Assembly: GCA_902572735.1 (NCBI GenBank) | Contig: CACGGX010000003.1 | Span: 42,841-106,840, forward strand | Direction: 5' to 3' | DNA: 64,000 nucleotides | Origin: an uncultured Alphaproteobacteria bacterium | GTDB lineage: Bacteria; Pseudomonadota; Alphaproteobacteria; HIMB59; GCA-002718135 | Shown here: piece by piece, positions 53,684-63,307 of the stretch | Layout of the letters: each line of letters begins with the position of its first letter | How positions within the stretch are numbered: position 1 is the first letter of the stretch | Made by a program: the position numbers and the translations under genes | Notes under the pieces: model-generated | Databases searched by the model: none | What the model was told of the DNA's origin: nothing | The model's input: only the letters and a program-made list of their open reading frames with translations

Positions 53684-55807
53684 ATGACTAAAGAAATTCT
53701 CAAAGAAATAGAATTAATTACATCATATCTTACTAATTCAGAAAAAGATAAAGTAAAACATGCCCTTATAATAAGTGAGGAAGCTCATAGTAATCAGCTT
53801 AGAAAGTCTGGGGATCCTTTTATAACTCATCCATTAGAAGTAGCAAAAATTTTAACTTCAATAAAATTAGATGCTGACTCTATAGTAGCTGGCTTACTTC
53901 ATGATACTTTGGAAGATACAAATTTAAATATTGAAGAAATTAATAAAAATTTTGGAAGTCAGATAGTAGAGCTTGTAGAGGGGTTAACAAAAATAAATAA
54001 ATACTCATTGAAGGTAAACAATCAAAAATTTGGAGAAAATTATAAGAAATTAATTTTAGCGACAACAAAAGATTTGAGAGTAATTTTAGTAAAGTTAGCT
54101 GACAGATTACACAATATGAGAACTATTCAATTTATTAAAGACGAAAATAAAAAAACTAAAATAGCGTTAGAAACACTCGAAGTATTTGCTCCCTTAGCTC
54201 AAAGATTAGGCATGAAGGAATGGCAAGACGAATTAGAAGATATTGCATTTGAAATAATAAATCCTGATGCAAAAAAAACAATTATAGAAAGATTGGAATA
54301 TTTAAAATCAAAGGACGATAATATTGTTGATGAAATTAGATATGAGTTAAAAAACAATTTTTTTCAGGAGGATTTATTTTGTAAGGTAGAAGGCAGAATT
54401 AAATCTCCATATTCAATATGGAATAAGATAAAAAATAAAAATATTTCTTTCGAGCAACTTTCAGATATTATGGCTTTTAGAGTTATTACTAATTCAACTA
54501 GAGAATGTTATAGATGCTTAGGTATAATCCATAGGCAATATCCTTATATTCAAGGAAGATTCAAAGATTTTATCTCATCTCCTAAATCAAATGGATACAG
54601 AGCTTTACATACTTCGGTAATGGGGCCAAAAAATAAAAAAATTGAAATTCAATTTCGTTCAAACATAATGAATCAAATTGCTGATTTTGGTGTTGCATCA
54701 CATTGGAAATATAAAGATCCTAAAAAAATAAAAGAGAAAGACGCAAGAGAATACAAGTGGGTATATGACCTAGTAGATTCAATGAATTCGTCAGTTACTC
54801 AAGATGAATTAATTCAAAACTCAAAGTTAAAAGTATTTCAAAACGATATTTTTGTTTTTACTCCAAAAGGGGATCTTATAGAATTACCTAAAAATGCTAC
54901 TCCAGTAGATTTTGCTTATGCTATACATAGTCAAATAGGAGACAAATGTGTAGCAGCTAAAATAAATGATAAGTTACAGCCATTAAAAACAATTTTAAAA
55001 AATGGTGATCAAATAGAAATTATTACGTCAGAAACTTCACAACCATCACCACTATGGAGAAGATTTGCAGTAACAACAAAAGTTAAATCTCAATTAAGAA
55101 GATTTTTTAGATTTAAGAAGAAAGAAGAACATATAATTTTTGGTAGAGAAATATTAATTAACTATTTTCAAAAAGAAAATTATGATTTTAACAATAATAT
55201 TCAACAAAAAATTCTTGAGGATTCTAATTATAAATCAATAGACGATGTATACGCATCAATAGGATCAGGAGAAATTACAGCACTTTCTGTAATTAAAAAA
55301 ATTTATCCTGAATATAACTACATACCAGTTTCTAAATTTAATGAAAACACTCAAAATCCTATAAAATTAAAAGGACTAACTGCTGGAATGTCATATCATC
55401 TGGCTGGCTGTTGCTCCCCTTTAAAAGGAGATAGTATTGTTGGTATAGTAACTGCTGGAATTGGTGTTGCCGTTCATACACTTGATTGTGACACACTTAC
55501 ATCCTATCAAGATACTCCAGATAGATGGTTAAATATTTCTTGGGATAATCAAAGTAATTTAGAAATAATATCAAATGCAAGAATTGTTGTTGTATTATTT
55601 AATAAACCGGGAAGTCTTGGAAAAGTCACAACAGTTATTGCAAAGAACAATGGTAATATTTCAAATATCCTTTTTTCAGTAAGGAAGCCTGATTTTTTTG
55701 AGATTATAATAGACATTGAGGTTAGAGACGCTAATCATTTACAAAATATAATAGCAGCATTAAGAATGGAAAAAGAAGTATCCTCCTTAGAGAGATTAAA
55801 AGGTTAA
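53684..55807 (+). CDS. spoT: Bifunctional (p)ppGpp synthetase/hydrolase (Rsh)
   Basis: 707 residues with the long-Rsh layout. The N-terminal HD hydrolase has ITHPLEVA and LLHDTLED and looks intact. The synthetase domain (about 235-350) has FKDFISSPKSNGYRALHTSV. TGS (about 385-450) follows with IFVFTPKGDLIELPKNATPVDFAY, and a C-terminal ACT domain (about 630-707). It sets stringent-response alarmone levels. It is the only Rsh-family gene in the window and is followed 2 nt later by acpS. Confidence 0.95.
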   Translation: MTKEILKEIELITSYLTNSEKDKVKHALIISEEAHSNQLRKSGDPFITHPLEVAKILTSIKLDADSIVAGLLHDTLEDTNLNIEEINKNFGSQIVELVEGLTKINKYSLKVNNQKFGENYKKLILATTKDLRVILVKLADRLHNMRTIQFIKDENKKTKIALETLEVFAPLAQRLGMKEWQDELEDIAFEIINPDAKKTIIERLEYLKSKDDNIVDEIRYELKNNFFQEDLFCKVEGRIKSPYSIWNKIKNKNISFEQLSDIMAFRVITNSTRECYRCLGIIHRQYPYIQGRFKDFISSPKSNGYRALHTSVMGPKNKKIEIQFRSNIMNQIADFGVASHWKYKDPKKIKEKDAREYKWVYDLVDSMNSSVTQDELIQNSKLKVFQNDIFVFTPKGDLIELPKNATPVDFAYAIHSQIGDKCVAAKINDKLQPLKTILKNGDQIEIITSETSQPSPLWRRFAVTTKVKSQLRRFFRFKKKEEHIIFGREILINYFQKENYDFNNNIQQKILEDSNYKSIDDVYASIGSGEITALSVIKKIYPEYNYIPVSKFNENTQNPIKLKGLTAGMSYHLAGCCSPLKGDSIVGIVTAGIGVAVHTLDCDTLTSYQDTPDRWLNISWDNQSNLEIISNARIVVVLFNKPGSLGKVTTVIAKNNGNISNILFSVRKPDFFEIIIDIEVRDANHLQNIIAALRMEKEVSSLERLKG

Positions 55808-55809
55808 AT

Positions 55810-56196
55810 ATGATTTACGGTAATGGAATAGATATTATTGATATTAATAGAATAAGAAAAGTAATAGATAAATATGGCAATAGATTTAAAAAAAGATGTT
55901 TTAGTATTTCTGAGATAGAAAGATCAGAAAAACGATTAAATTCGGTAGAATCTTATGCAAAAAGATATGCTGCTAAAGAGGCTTGCGCTAAAGCTTTAGG
56001 CACAGGTCTTGCTAGGGGTGTATTTTGGAAAGATATTGAAGTTGTAAATAACCAATATGGTAAACCATTTATAAAACTTCATGGTAAGGCAAGGATAATT
56101 TTTAAAAATATGAATAAAACTACAAATACACAAATTGAAGTATCACTTTCTGATGAAAAAAAATACGCAATAGCAAATGTGACAATTTATGACTAA
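55810..56196 (+). CDS. acpS: Holo-acyl-carrier-protein synthase
   Basis: 128 residues. The AcpS motifs GNGIDIIDINRI and YAKRYAAKEACAKALGTG are present, providing the Mg and CoA sites. AcpS transfers 4'-phosphopantetheine to acyl carrier protein. It lies 2 nt after rsh and overlaps lepB by 8 nt. pdxJ, which often precedes acpS in alphaproteobacteria, is absent. Confidence 0.95.
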   Translation: MIYGNGIDIIDINRIRKVIDKYGNRFKKRCFSISEIERSEKRLNSVESYAKRYAAKEACAKALGTGLARGVFWKDIEVVNNQYGKPFIKLHGKARIIFKNMNKTTNTQIEVSLSDEKKYAIANVTIYD

Positions 56197-56923
56197 ATCA
56201 AAAAAAAATAGTTTTTTTGGTAATTTGAAATCTATACTTATTGCAATCTTTATAGCTTTAGTAATTAGATCATTTATATTTGAGCCATTCAATATACCTT
56301 CAGGATCAATGAAACCAAATCTTCTTGTGGGTGATTTTATTTTTGTTTCAAAATATTCATATGGCTTTTCTAGACATTCCCTTCCATTTTCAATACCCTT
56401 AATATCTGGAAAAATATTTTCAAATATACCTGAAAGAGGTGACGTAGTAGTATTTAAAACCCCTGAAAATAATAGGACTGATTATATAAAAAGAGTAATT
56501 GGTCTACCTGGTGATAAAATAGAAATTAAAAATGGTATTATTTTTATTAATGGATCAGAAATCTTAAGAAAAAAATTAAATGATTTTATAGATACAGATA
56601 ACAAAACAACTAATAAAAGAGTTAGAATGTATAATGAATATTTTTTTAATAAAGAGATTAATATTCTTGATATAACAGACAATGGTATTGCGGATAATAC
56701 TCAGCTGTTTAATGTCCCAGAAAATCATTTCTTTGTAATGGGTGATAACAGAGATAATTCACAAGATAGTAGATTTATAAGTACAGTTGGATTCATTCCT
56801 TATGAAAATTTAGTTGGCAAAGCCCAGTTTATTTTCTTTTCTTTAGAGAATGCAAGATTTTTACAGATATGGAAATGGCCAAACTCAATTAGGTATGAAA
56901 GAATTTTTCAAAAAATTCAATGA
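56189..56923 (+). CDS. lepB: Signal peptidase I
   Basis: 244 residues. One N-terminal membrane anchor (about 14-30) is followed by the catalytic Ser40 in PSGSMKP and Lys101 in DYIKRVIGLPGD. The MGDNRDNSQDSR box is near residue 190. It removes signal peptides from exported proteins on the outer face of the inner membrane. The gene overlaps acpS by 8 nt and rnc by 4 nt. Confidence 0.97.
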   Translation: MTKSKKNSFFGNLKSILIAIFIALVIRSFIFEPFNIPSGSMKPNLLVGDFIFVSKYSYGFSRHSLPFSIPLISGKIFSNIPERGDVVVFKTPENNRTDYIKRVIGLPGDKIEIKNGIIFINGSEILRKKLNDFIDTDNKTTNKRVRMYNEYFFNKEINILDITDNGIADNTQLFNVPENHFFVMGDNRDNSQDSRFISTVGFIPYENLVGKAQFIFFSLENARFLQIWKWPNSIRYERIFQKIQ

Positions 56924-57627
56924 TAGATAGTAAAAAGCTCAAACTATTTGAAAAAAAAATAAATTATAAATTTAAAAATAATAAATTGTTAATTCAATCC
57001 CTTACACATCCAAGTTTTTATTTAGAAAATGAAAAAAAAATTAACATTAATGAATTTGAAAGATTTGAATTTTTAGGTGATCGAGTACTGGGATTAATAA
57101 TAGCAAATTTATTATTTTCAAAATATAAAAACTTTAATGAGGGTGATTTATCTAAGAAATATTCTTATTTAGTTCAAAAAAAATTTTTGTTTAAAATTTC
57201 ACAAGAATTGAAAATTGAAGAAATACTTCAATACAATTTTAAAAAAAAAAATAATAAAAAGTTAAATTCAATTTTTTCAGATTCAGTTGAATCCTTAATT
57301 GGTGCAATATTTATAGATGGAGGCTATAATCCATCATTTGATTTCATAAGTAAATTTTGGTCAAAATCTCTAGATATTGAAGTTTCTAAAACCTTAGACC
57401 CAAAAACATTATTACAAGAAATATCACAACAACTTTTTAAAAAACTTCCTGAATATAAATTAATAAAAAAAGAAGGACCGCCTCATTCACCCACATTCAC
57501 TGTTTCAGTTAAAGTGGTAAATTTGAATAAGATCAATTCAAAAGGTTCTTCAATAAGAGAGGCAGAAAGAAATGCTGCAGAAATTGCATTAAAAAAAATT
57601 AATGAAAAGAAAAATATTAAAAATTAG
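56920..57627 (+). CDS. rnc: Ribonuclease III
   Basis: 235 residues. The endonuclease domain has the signature FERFEFLGDRVLGL and a second acidic site in SDSVESLIGAIFIDGG. A double-stranded-RNA-binding domain occupies about 155-228. It processes rRNA precursors and structured mRNAs. It overlaps lepB by 4 nt and era by 26 nt. Confidence 0.96.
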   Translation: MIDSKKLKLFEKKINYKFKNNKLLIQSLTHPSFYLENEKKININEFERFEFLGDRVLGLIIANLLFSKYKNFNEGDLSKKYSYLVQKKFLFKISQELKIEEILQYNFKKKNNKKLNSIFSDSVESLIGAIFIDGGYNPSFDFISKFWSKSLDIEVSKTLDPKTLLQEISQQLFKKLPEYKLIKKEGPPHSPTFTVSVKVVNLNKINSKGSSIREAERNAAEIALKKINEKKNIKN

Positions 57628-58459
57628 TCTTGTTGGTAAGACTAACGCAGGGAAGTCAACTCTATTAAATAATCTTGTTGGAGAAAAAATTTCAATAACA
57701 AATAAAAAAATTAATACCACTGAAGACTTTGTAATTGGTATTGTTAATTTTAAAAATACTCAACTAATTCTATATGATACACCTGGTATTAGCTTTCTTA
57801 GAGATAATAAATCACAAAAAAATAAATTGAAGAAAAATTTATGGGAAGGCTTAAATCAATCAGATATTATTTTGTATTTAATTGACTCAAAAAGAATTGA
57901 ATTAAATGATTTAAAAAATGATTTTCCTAAACTTTATGAATTAAAAAAAAATATTTCAATTATTTTTAATAAAACCGATTTAATAAAAGCAGAAAATTTA
58001 CTTAAGCATATAAAATTAATTACAGAAAAATATAAAATTGAAAAGTTTTTTAATATATCAGCTAAAAAAAAATTAGGTTTTGAAAATTTAATTGATTATC
58101 TTTTACAAAAATCAAAATATGGAAAGTGGCAATATAAGGATGATGAAATCACAGACAAAGATGATATTTTTATTACTAATGAATGCACAAGAAATGAGAT
58201 ACTATCACTCATTCATAAAGAAATTCCATATAATATAGAAGTAACTAATAAAACTTTTAAATATTTGAAAAATGGACAGCTAAAAATAAAGCAAGATATT
58301 ATTATTAAGAATGACAGATATAAAAAAATCTTATTAGGTAGAAAAGGATCTAAAATAAAAGATATTAGAATAAAAAGTCAAAAAGAAATTTCTAATATTT
58401 TAGATGTAAAAACTCATCTTTATATTAATATTATTTCATCAGATGCAAAAAAAATTTAA
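57602..58459 (+). CDS. era: GTPase Era
   Basis: 285 residues. G1 is GKTNAGKST, G3 is DTPGI, G4 is NKTD, and a KH domain forms the C-terminus with LGRKGSKIKDI. Era binds the 3' end of 16S rRNA during small-subunit assembly. The ATG lies 26 nt inside rnc, and the end overlaps recO by 17 nt. Confidence 0.96.
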   Translation: MKRKILKISLVGKTNAGKSTLLNNLVGEKISITNKKINTTEDFVIGIVNFKNTQLILYDTPGISFLRDNKSQKNKLKKNLWEGLNQSDIILYLIDSKRIELNDLKNDFPKLYELKKNISIIFNKTDLIKAENLLKHIKLITEKYKIEKFFNISAKKKLGFENLIDYLLQKSKYGKWQYKDDEITDKDDIFITNECTRNEILSLIHKEIPYNIEVTNKTFKYLKNGQLKIKQDIIIKNDRYKKILLGRKGSKIKDIRIKSQKEISNILDVKTHLYINIISSDAKKI

Positions 58460-59159
58460 CGGTATACTTATACATTCAAAAGTTTTTAAAGATAATGATC
58501 TATTAATTAAATTTTTATCAGATACCGATGAGGTATTCTCAGGAATTGTATACGGAGGACTTTCAAAAAATAAAAAAAACATAATGCAACTTGGTTTTTT
58601 TTTAAATTTGGACGTAACATACATTGGTAATCGTCCACCATCAATAAAAGCTGAATTATCAAAACCTTATTTATCAAGTGTTATTAATGATAAATATAAA
58701 CTAAGCTGCCTACTTTCAGTTGTGTCTTTAATCAATGCCTCAGTAATTGAAGGGCAAAAAATAAACCAAATATATAAAATTTCTAAAGAGTTTTTAGAAA
58801 TTATGATTAATAAAAAAAAATGGTTAAATTTCTTTTGTATCTATTTATTTGATTTACTTAAATATATTGGATACGAATTAGATTATGTTAACAATAATAG
58901 ATTGAAATATTTTGATACAGATACTTTAGAATTTAAAGAAAATTACTCAAACTATACTATTGATTTTCCTCATCATCTTTTTGTGAGTAATTCAAATATT
59001 ACATTCGATTATAACTCTTTAAATAATTTTTTTAAAATTTTTGAAATTATTTTTATTAAAAATCATTTATCAAATTTAAATCATAAATTGCCAAATCAGT
59101 ATATTTTATTTAAGAAAAATATAATCAGTTTTTTAGAAAAGAATGAACAAAATAATTGA
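58443..59159 (+). CDS. recO: DNA repair protein RecO
   Basis: 238 residues. An N-terminal OB fold (GILIHSKVFKDNDLLIKFLS, GIVYGG) is followed by a helical domain with the expected LFDLLKYIGYELD. RecO loads RecA with RecR in RecF-pathway repair. The zinc cysteines of some homologues are not apparent. It overlaps era by 17 nt and parC by 17 nt, the alphaproteobacterial era-recO-parC order. Confidence 0.9.
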   Translation: MQKKFNGILIHSKVFKDNDLLIKFLSDTDEVFSGIVYGGLSKNKKNIMQLGFFLNLDVTYIGNRPPSIKAELSKPYLSSVINDKYKLSCLLSVVSLINASVIEGQKINQIYKISKEFLEIMINKKKWLNFFCIYLFDLLKYIGYELDYVNNNRLKYFDTDTLEFKENYSNYTIDFPHHLFVSNSNITFDYNSLNNFFKIFEIIFIKNHLSNLNHKLPNQYILFKKNIISFLEKNEQNN

Positions 59160-61338
59160 ATCTAACTTAGATACTATACTGAGTGAAAAGTATCTTTCTT
59201 ATGCAATATCAACTATTGTTTCAAGGTCATTACCTGATGTAAGGGACGGATTAAAACCTGTTCATCGCAGAATAATTTATTCAATGTATCAACTAAAACT
59301 TTTCAAAAGTTCAAGTTATAAAAAATGTGCAAGAATTGTTGGTGATGTGATGGGTAAATTTCATCCGCATGGAGATCAAGCTATTTATGATAGTTTGGTA
59401 AGGATGGCTCAGGATTTTTCTACAAGAATTACATTGGTCGATGGTCAGGGCAACTTTGGAAATATTGATGGTGATAATCCTGCAGCAATGCGATACACCG
59501 AGGCAAGATTACAAGATTATACAAATTATTTTTTTGATGGTATCGAAGAAAATTCTGTAGATTTTAAAGATAATTACGATGGTCAAAATTTAGAACCAGT
59601 GGTTCTACCATCTCAGCTTCCTAATATTTTAATTAATGGAGCAATGGGAATAGCTGTAGGCATGGCTACAAACATCCCCCCTCATAATATTGTTGAATTA
59701 ATTGATGCATTAAAATTAATAATAAAAAAAGATAAAGCTTCACTTACTGAAATTTTAAAAATTATTAATGGACCAGATCTTCCCACAGGTGGTGAAATAA
59801 TTTTAGATAGTAATGAAAAAAAGCAAATTTATAAGAGTGGCAAGGGATCATTTAATATTAATGCTAAATACCAAATAGAAGAATTAAAAAATGGTTTGTA
59901 TCAAATAATTATTACTGAAATTCCATATCAAGTTAATAAAGTTAAGATAATCGAACAACTTGCTAATAACATCAATAATAAAAAATTACCTTTGGACGAT
60001 GTTATCGATGAGTCAGATGAAAATATTAGAATTGTATTAAAGCCAAAGACCAGAAATATTGATTCTGAAAAATTAATAAGCTTATGTTTTAAATTAACTG
60101 ATCTATCAATTAAGTATTCTTGTAATTTTAATGTTTTAATTGATGGTATAGAGCCTAAACAAATTGGAATTATTGAAATACTATCTAATTTTTTAGAACA
60201 TCGAAAAGTTACCATTAAAAGAAAATCAAAATTTAATATAGAAAAAATTAAAAAGAGACTAGAAATTCTTAAGGGTTATCAAATTGTTTTTAAAAATTTA
60301 AATTCTATAATAAAAATAATAAGAACTAAGGATAATCCCAAAAAAGAATTAATAAAAAAATATAAATTATCTGATTTACAATGTGAGTCAATTTTAAGTA
60401 TGCGTTTAGGATCTCTAAGAAAGATTGATGAAAAAAATATTAAAGATGAAATCCAAAAATTAAATAAAGAGTTAAAATATCTTAATAAATTAATAAAAGA
60501 TAAAAAAACACTAGATAAATTTATAGTAAGTGAATTAGATCTTATAAAGAGTGATTTAGATACTGATATAAAGGAGAGAAAATCCTTAATTTCATCAGAA
60601 CAAAATAATGATATTGATATTAGTATTGATGAATTTAAAGAAATTGAAAAATTCACTGTTATCATTGATAAAGATTTTCAGCTCAAGAGAATTAAAGAGA
60701 TAACTGATGAAAAGGAAATTGAAAAAATAAAAAAAAATAATCTATTTTCAGTTAATTTAAATTCAAACCAAAAAATACTTTTGTTTGTTTCTTCTGGTAA
60801 AGTTTACACGATTGATCCAAATATTTTACCAGGTGGAAATAGTAATCCTAAATCATTTATTTACTTTGTCGACAGTATGCCAAATGATAAAGTTACTGGA
60901 TTACTTTCATCAATCGATGAAGAGTTCTTAATTGTATCCAAAAACGCAAAAGGATTTATTAGTAATACTGAATCTCTTGTAACTAACCAAAAGAAAGGTA
61001 AGCAATTATTTAATTTAAAAAATAATGATGCTGTAATTAAAGTATTAAATCTTACAAAAAAACATATTGCTTGTGTTACTAAGTTGCAAAAAATGCTAAT
61101 TTTTGAAATAGATGCTTTGCCAAAATTACAAAAGGGTGGTGGAGTTCAATTAATTAAAATCAAGAAAGATGATTTTTTATCAGATGTCACTCAATTAACC
61201 ATTGAGGATGGTTTAGAATGGAGTACTGGTTCTAAAAATAGAAAATTGGATGATGTTGAGTTTTGGATTGGAAAGAGAGCTCAGGCTGGTAAAAAAGTTC
61301 CTAAATTTTTCAATAAAAATCAGAAATTTGATGGCTAA
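59143..61338 (+). CDS. parC: DNA topoisomerase IV subunit A
   Basis: 731 residues. The breakage-reunion domain starts YLSYAISTIVSRSLPDVRDG and contains the active-site tyrosine in AAMRYTEARL (near residue 124). A coiled-coil region spans about 345-480 and a reduced beta-pinwheel follows. The GyrA-box typical of gyrase is not seen, and the recO-parC order supports ParC. It decatenates daughter chromosomes. Confidence 0.93.
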   Translation: MNKIIESNLDTILSEKYLSYAISTIVSRSLPDVRDGLKPVHRRIIYSMYQLKLFKSSSYKKCARIVGDVMGKFHPHGDQAIYDSLVRMAQDFSTRITLVDGQGNFGNIDGDNPAAMRYTEARLQDYTNYFFDGIEENSVDFKDNYDGQNLEPVVLPSQLPNILINGAMGIAVGMATNIPPHNIVELIDALKLIIKKDKASLTEILKIINGPDLPTGGEIILDSNEKKQIYKSGKGSFNINAKYQIEELKNGLYQIIITEIPYQVNKVKIIEQLANNINNKKLPLDDVIDESDENIRIVLKPKTRNIDSEKLISLCFKLTDLSIKYSCNFNVLIDGIEPKQIGIIEILSNFLEHRKVTIKRKSKFNIEKIKKRLEILKGYQIVFKNLNSIIKIIRTKDNPKKELIKKYKLSDLQCESILSMRLGSLRKIDEKNIKDEIQKLNKELKYLNKLIKDKKTLDKFIVSELDLIKSDLDTDIKERKSLISSEQNNDIDISIDEFKEIEKFTVIIDKDFQLKRIKEITDEKEIEKIKKNNLFSVNLNSNQKILLFVSSGKVYTIDPNILPGGNSNPKSFIYFVDSMPNDKVTGLLSSIDEEFLIVSKNAKGFISNTESLVTNQKKGKQLFNLKNNDAVIKVLNLTKKHIACVTKLQKMLIFEIDALPKLQKGGGVQLIKIKKDDFLSDVTQLTIEDGLEWSTGSKNRKLDDVEFWIGKRAQAGKKVPKFFNKNQKFDG

Positions 61339-61389
61339 TTTTGTTTATTTAAATATATTTAAGTTTACTGATACATTCCAATAGTAAAT

Positions 61390-61893
61390 ATGAAAAATAT
61401 CTCTCTTATTTTAAGTACAATTAATAAATATGCTGGTTACTTTTGTGCATTTCTAGTAGTTCTCATGACAATAAATGTTTTTTTAGTAGTAGTATTAAGG
61501 TACTTATTTGGAATCAGTTTTATATGGATGCAAGAAACATATGTATGGATGCATGCATATATTTTTATGGTTGGCGCTGGTTTCACATACTTAAATGACG
61601 ATCATGTACGTATTGATATAATTTATAGAAACTCATCAAAATTGTATCGTGTAATAGTTGATTTAGTAGGCAACATAGTTTTACTATTACCTTTTTTGTA
61701 TATAATTTGGTCTTATAGCTTTCCTTTTGTTTACAAATCTTGGCAAATGAATGAAGTGTCTAGAGAAGCAGGCGGTTTGACAATGATATTTTTATTAAAA
61801 CTAGCAATTCTTATTTTTGCTTTTCTTCTTTTCATACAGGTAATTTCAAAAATTATTAATAATTTTATCAGTTTAAATTCAAATGACTCCTGA
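61390..61893 (+). CDS. dctQ: TRAP transporter small permease (DctQ-type)
   Basis: 167 residues with four membrane helices. The motif RYLFGISFIWMQETYVWMHAY is typical of DctQ, as is the following DDHVRID. It forms the membrane part of a Na-driven TRAP importer with the next gene, which it overlaps by 11 nt. The substrate is probably an organic acid, judged from the binding protein nearby. Confidence 0.92.
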   Translation: MKNISLILSTINKYAGYFCAFLVVLMTINVFLVVVLRYLFGISFIWMQETYVWMHAYIFMVGAGFTYLNDDHVRIDIIYRNSSKLYRVIVDLVGNIVLLLPFLYIIWSYSFPFVYKSWQMNEVSREAGGLTMIFLLKLAILIFAFLLFIQVISKIINNFISLNSNDS

Positions 61894-63256
61894 AGTATTA
61901 GCAGTAATAATGTTTTTAACAACTTTGTTGTTTTTGTTATTTGGTTTTCCTGTTGCTTTTACTTTAGCAGGATCATCTTTAATTTTTGCTTTTGTAGGTG
62001 ATCTATTAGGAGTGTTTAATTTTAAAATGCTTCTTTTCTTCCCTCAAAGAATTTATGGCGTGATGATTAATGAAGCTCTTGTCGCTGTACCTCTATTTAT
62101 TTTTATGGGAGTTATGCTGGAAAAAACAAAAATTGCAGCTAAACTTTTAGAGTCTATAGGAGATTTATTTGGTTCAGTAAGAGGTGGATTAGGAATAGGT
62201 GTTATCTTAGTTGGGATGTTGCTTGCTGCCTCTACAGGAATAGTTGGAGCAACAGTAGTAACTATGGGTATGCTTGCATTGCCAAGTATGCTCAAAGCAG
62301 GTTATGATGAAAAAATTGCTACGGGAACAATTTGTGCTTCAGGAACCTTAGGGCAAATAATACCTCCTTCAATTGTTTTAATACTGCTAGCTGAAATGTT
62401 GCAGGGAGCAAATGAAGAGGCTGGTCTTTTAACAGGAGACTTGGCACCACTACCAGTAACCGCAATAGATTTATTTGCTGGAGCTCTTTTACCTGGTTTA
62501 ATGTTAGTAGGATTTTTCATTATCTACATTCTTTTTACTGCTAGATTACATCCAGATAAATTACCTCTTAAAATTTCTAATAAACCTAAAGCTGAAATAT
62601 GGAAAAATGCTCTGTTTGAAGTAATCCCACCTATATTTTTAATTTTAGCAGTTCTTGGATCTATTTTTCTTGGTGTAGCTACTCCAACTGAATCTGCTTC
62701 TGTCGGTGCTGCAGGTGCTGCTATTTTAGCTTTATTAAGAAGGGATCTAAATCTTAAAAATATTTCAGAAGCTGCAATTACCACAGTAAAAATGAGTTCA
62801 TTTGTTTTTATCATTTTAATTGGAGCATCAATGTTTTCTTTAGTATTCAGAGGATTTCAGGGAGATGAAATGATTAGTAATTTTTTAACTAATATACCAG
62901 GTGGAGAGTATGGTGCTTTAATTATAGTAATGTTAACTATTTTTATATTGGGTTTTTTCCTTGATTATATTGAAATTATATTTGTTATTATCCCATTAGT
63001 AGGTCCAGGATTAATTGCGAACGGAGCTGATCCTTTGTGGTTAGGAATTTTAATTTCTCTTAATCTACAAACAAGTTTTCTAACGCCTCCATTTGGATTT
63101 TCATTATTTTTTTTAAGAGGTGTTGCTCCAGAAAATGTTAAAACATCCAATATATATGCCGGTGTAATTCCTTTTATTTTTATACAAATACTTGCAATAA
63201 TCTTAGTATTCGCGTTTCCACAAATAGCAACTTGGCTTCCTAGGTTAATAAACTAA
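61883..63256 (+). CDS. dctM: TRAP transporter large permease (DctM-type)
   Basis: 457 residues with about twelve membrane helices. Signature segments are FGFPVAFTLAGSSL, ASTGIVGATVVTMGMLALPSM, SGTLGQIIPPSIVLILL and NLQTSFLTPPFGFSLFFLRG. It is somewhat long because of an inserted loop around 165-195 (EEAGLLTGDLAPLP), as in TakQM-like mannitol/keto-acid systems. It is followed at once by a strong terminator. Confidence 0.94.
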   Translation: MTPEVLAVIMFLTTLLFLLFGFPVAFTLAGSSLIFAFVGDLLGVFNFKMLLFFPQRIYGVMINEALVAVPLFIFMGVMLEKTKIAAKLLESIGDLFGSVRGGLGIGVILVGMLLAASTGIVGATVVTMGMLALPSMLKAGYDEKIATGTICASGTLGQIIPPSIVLILLAEMLQGANEEAGLLTGDLAPLPVTAIDLFAGALLPGLMLVGFFIIYILFTARLHPDKLPLKISNKPKAEIWKNALFEVIPPIFLILAVLGSIFLGVATPTESASVGAAGAAILALLRRDLNLKNISEAAITTVKMSSFVFIILIGASMFSLVFRGFQGDEMISNFLTNIPGGEYGALIIVMLTIFILGFFLDYIEIIFVIIPLVGPGLIANGADPLWLGILISLNLQTSFLTPPFGFSLFFLRGVAPENVKTSNIYAGVIPFIFIQILAIILVFAFPQIATWLPRLIN

Positions 63257-63261
63257 AAAAA

Positions 63262-63285
63262 AAGAGGTCTCAAAAAAGACCTCTT
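63262..63285. terminator. Bidirectional intrinsic terminator
   Basis: AAGAGGTCT (63262-63270) pairs with AGACCTCTT (63277-63285) around CAAAAA. An A-run precedes the stem and TTAAAAA follows. It lies 5 nt after the dctM stop and 22 nt from the stop of the convergent binding-protein gene, so it can end both transcripts. Confidence 0.8.
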
Positions 63286-63307
63286 AAAAATTAAAAAATT
63301 TCAAATA

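Noticed and set aside
60279..60665. 128-codon minus-strand ORF inside parC
   Set aside because: It is antisense to the Lys-rich coiled-coil region of parC, giving a Phe/Ser/Leu-rich artefact.
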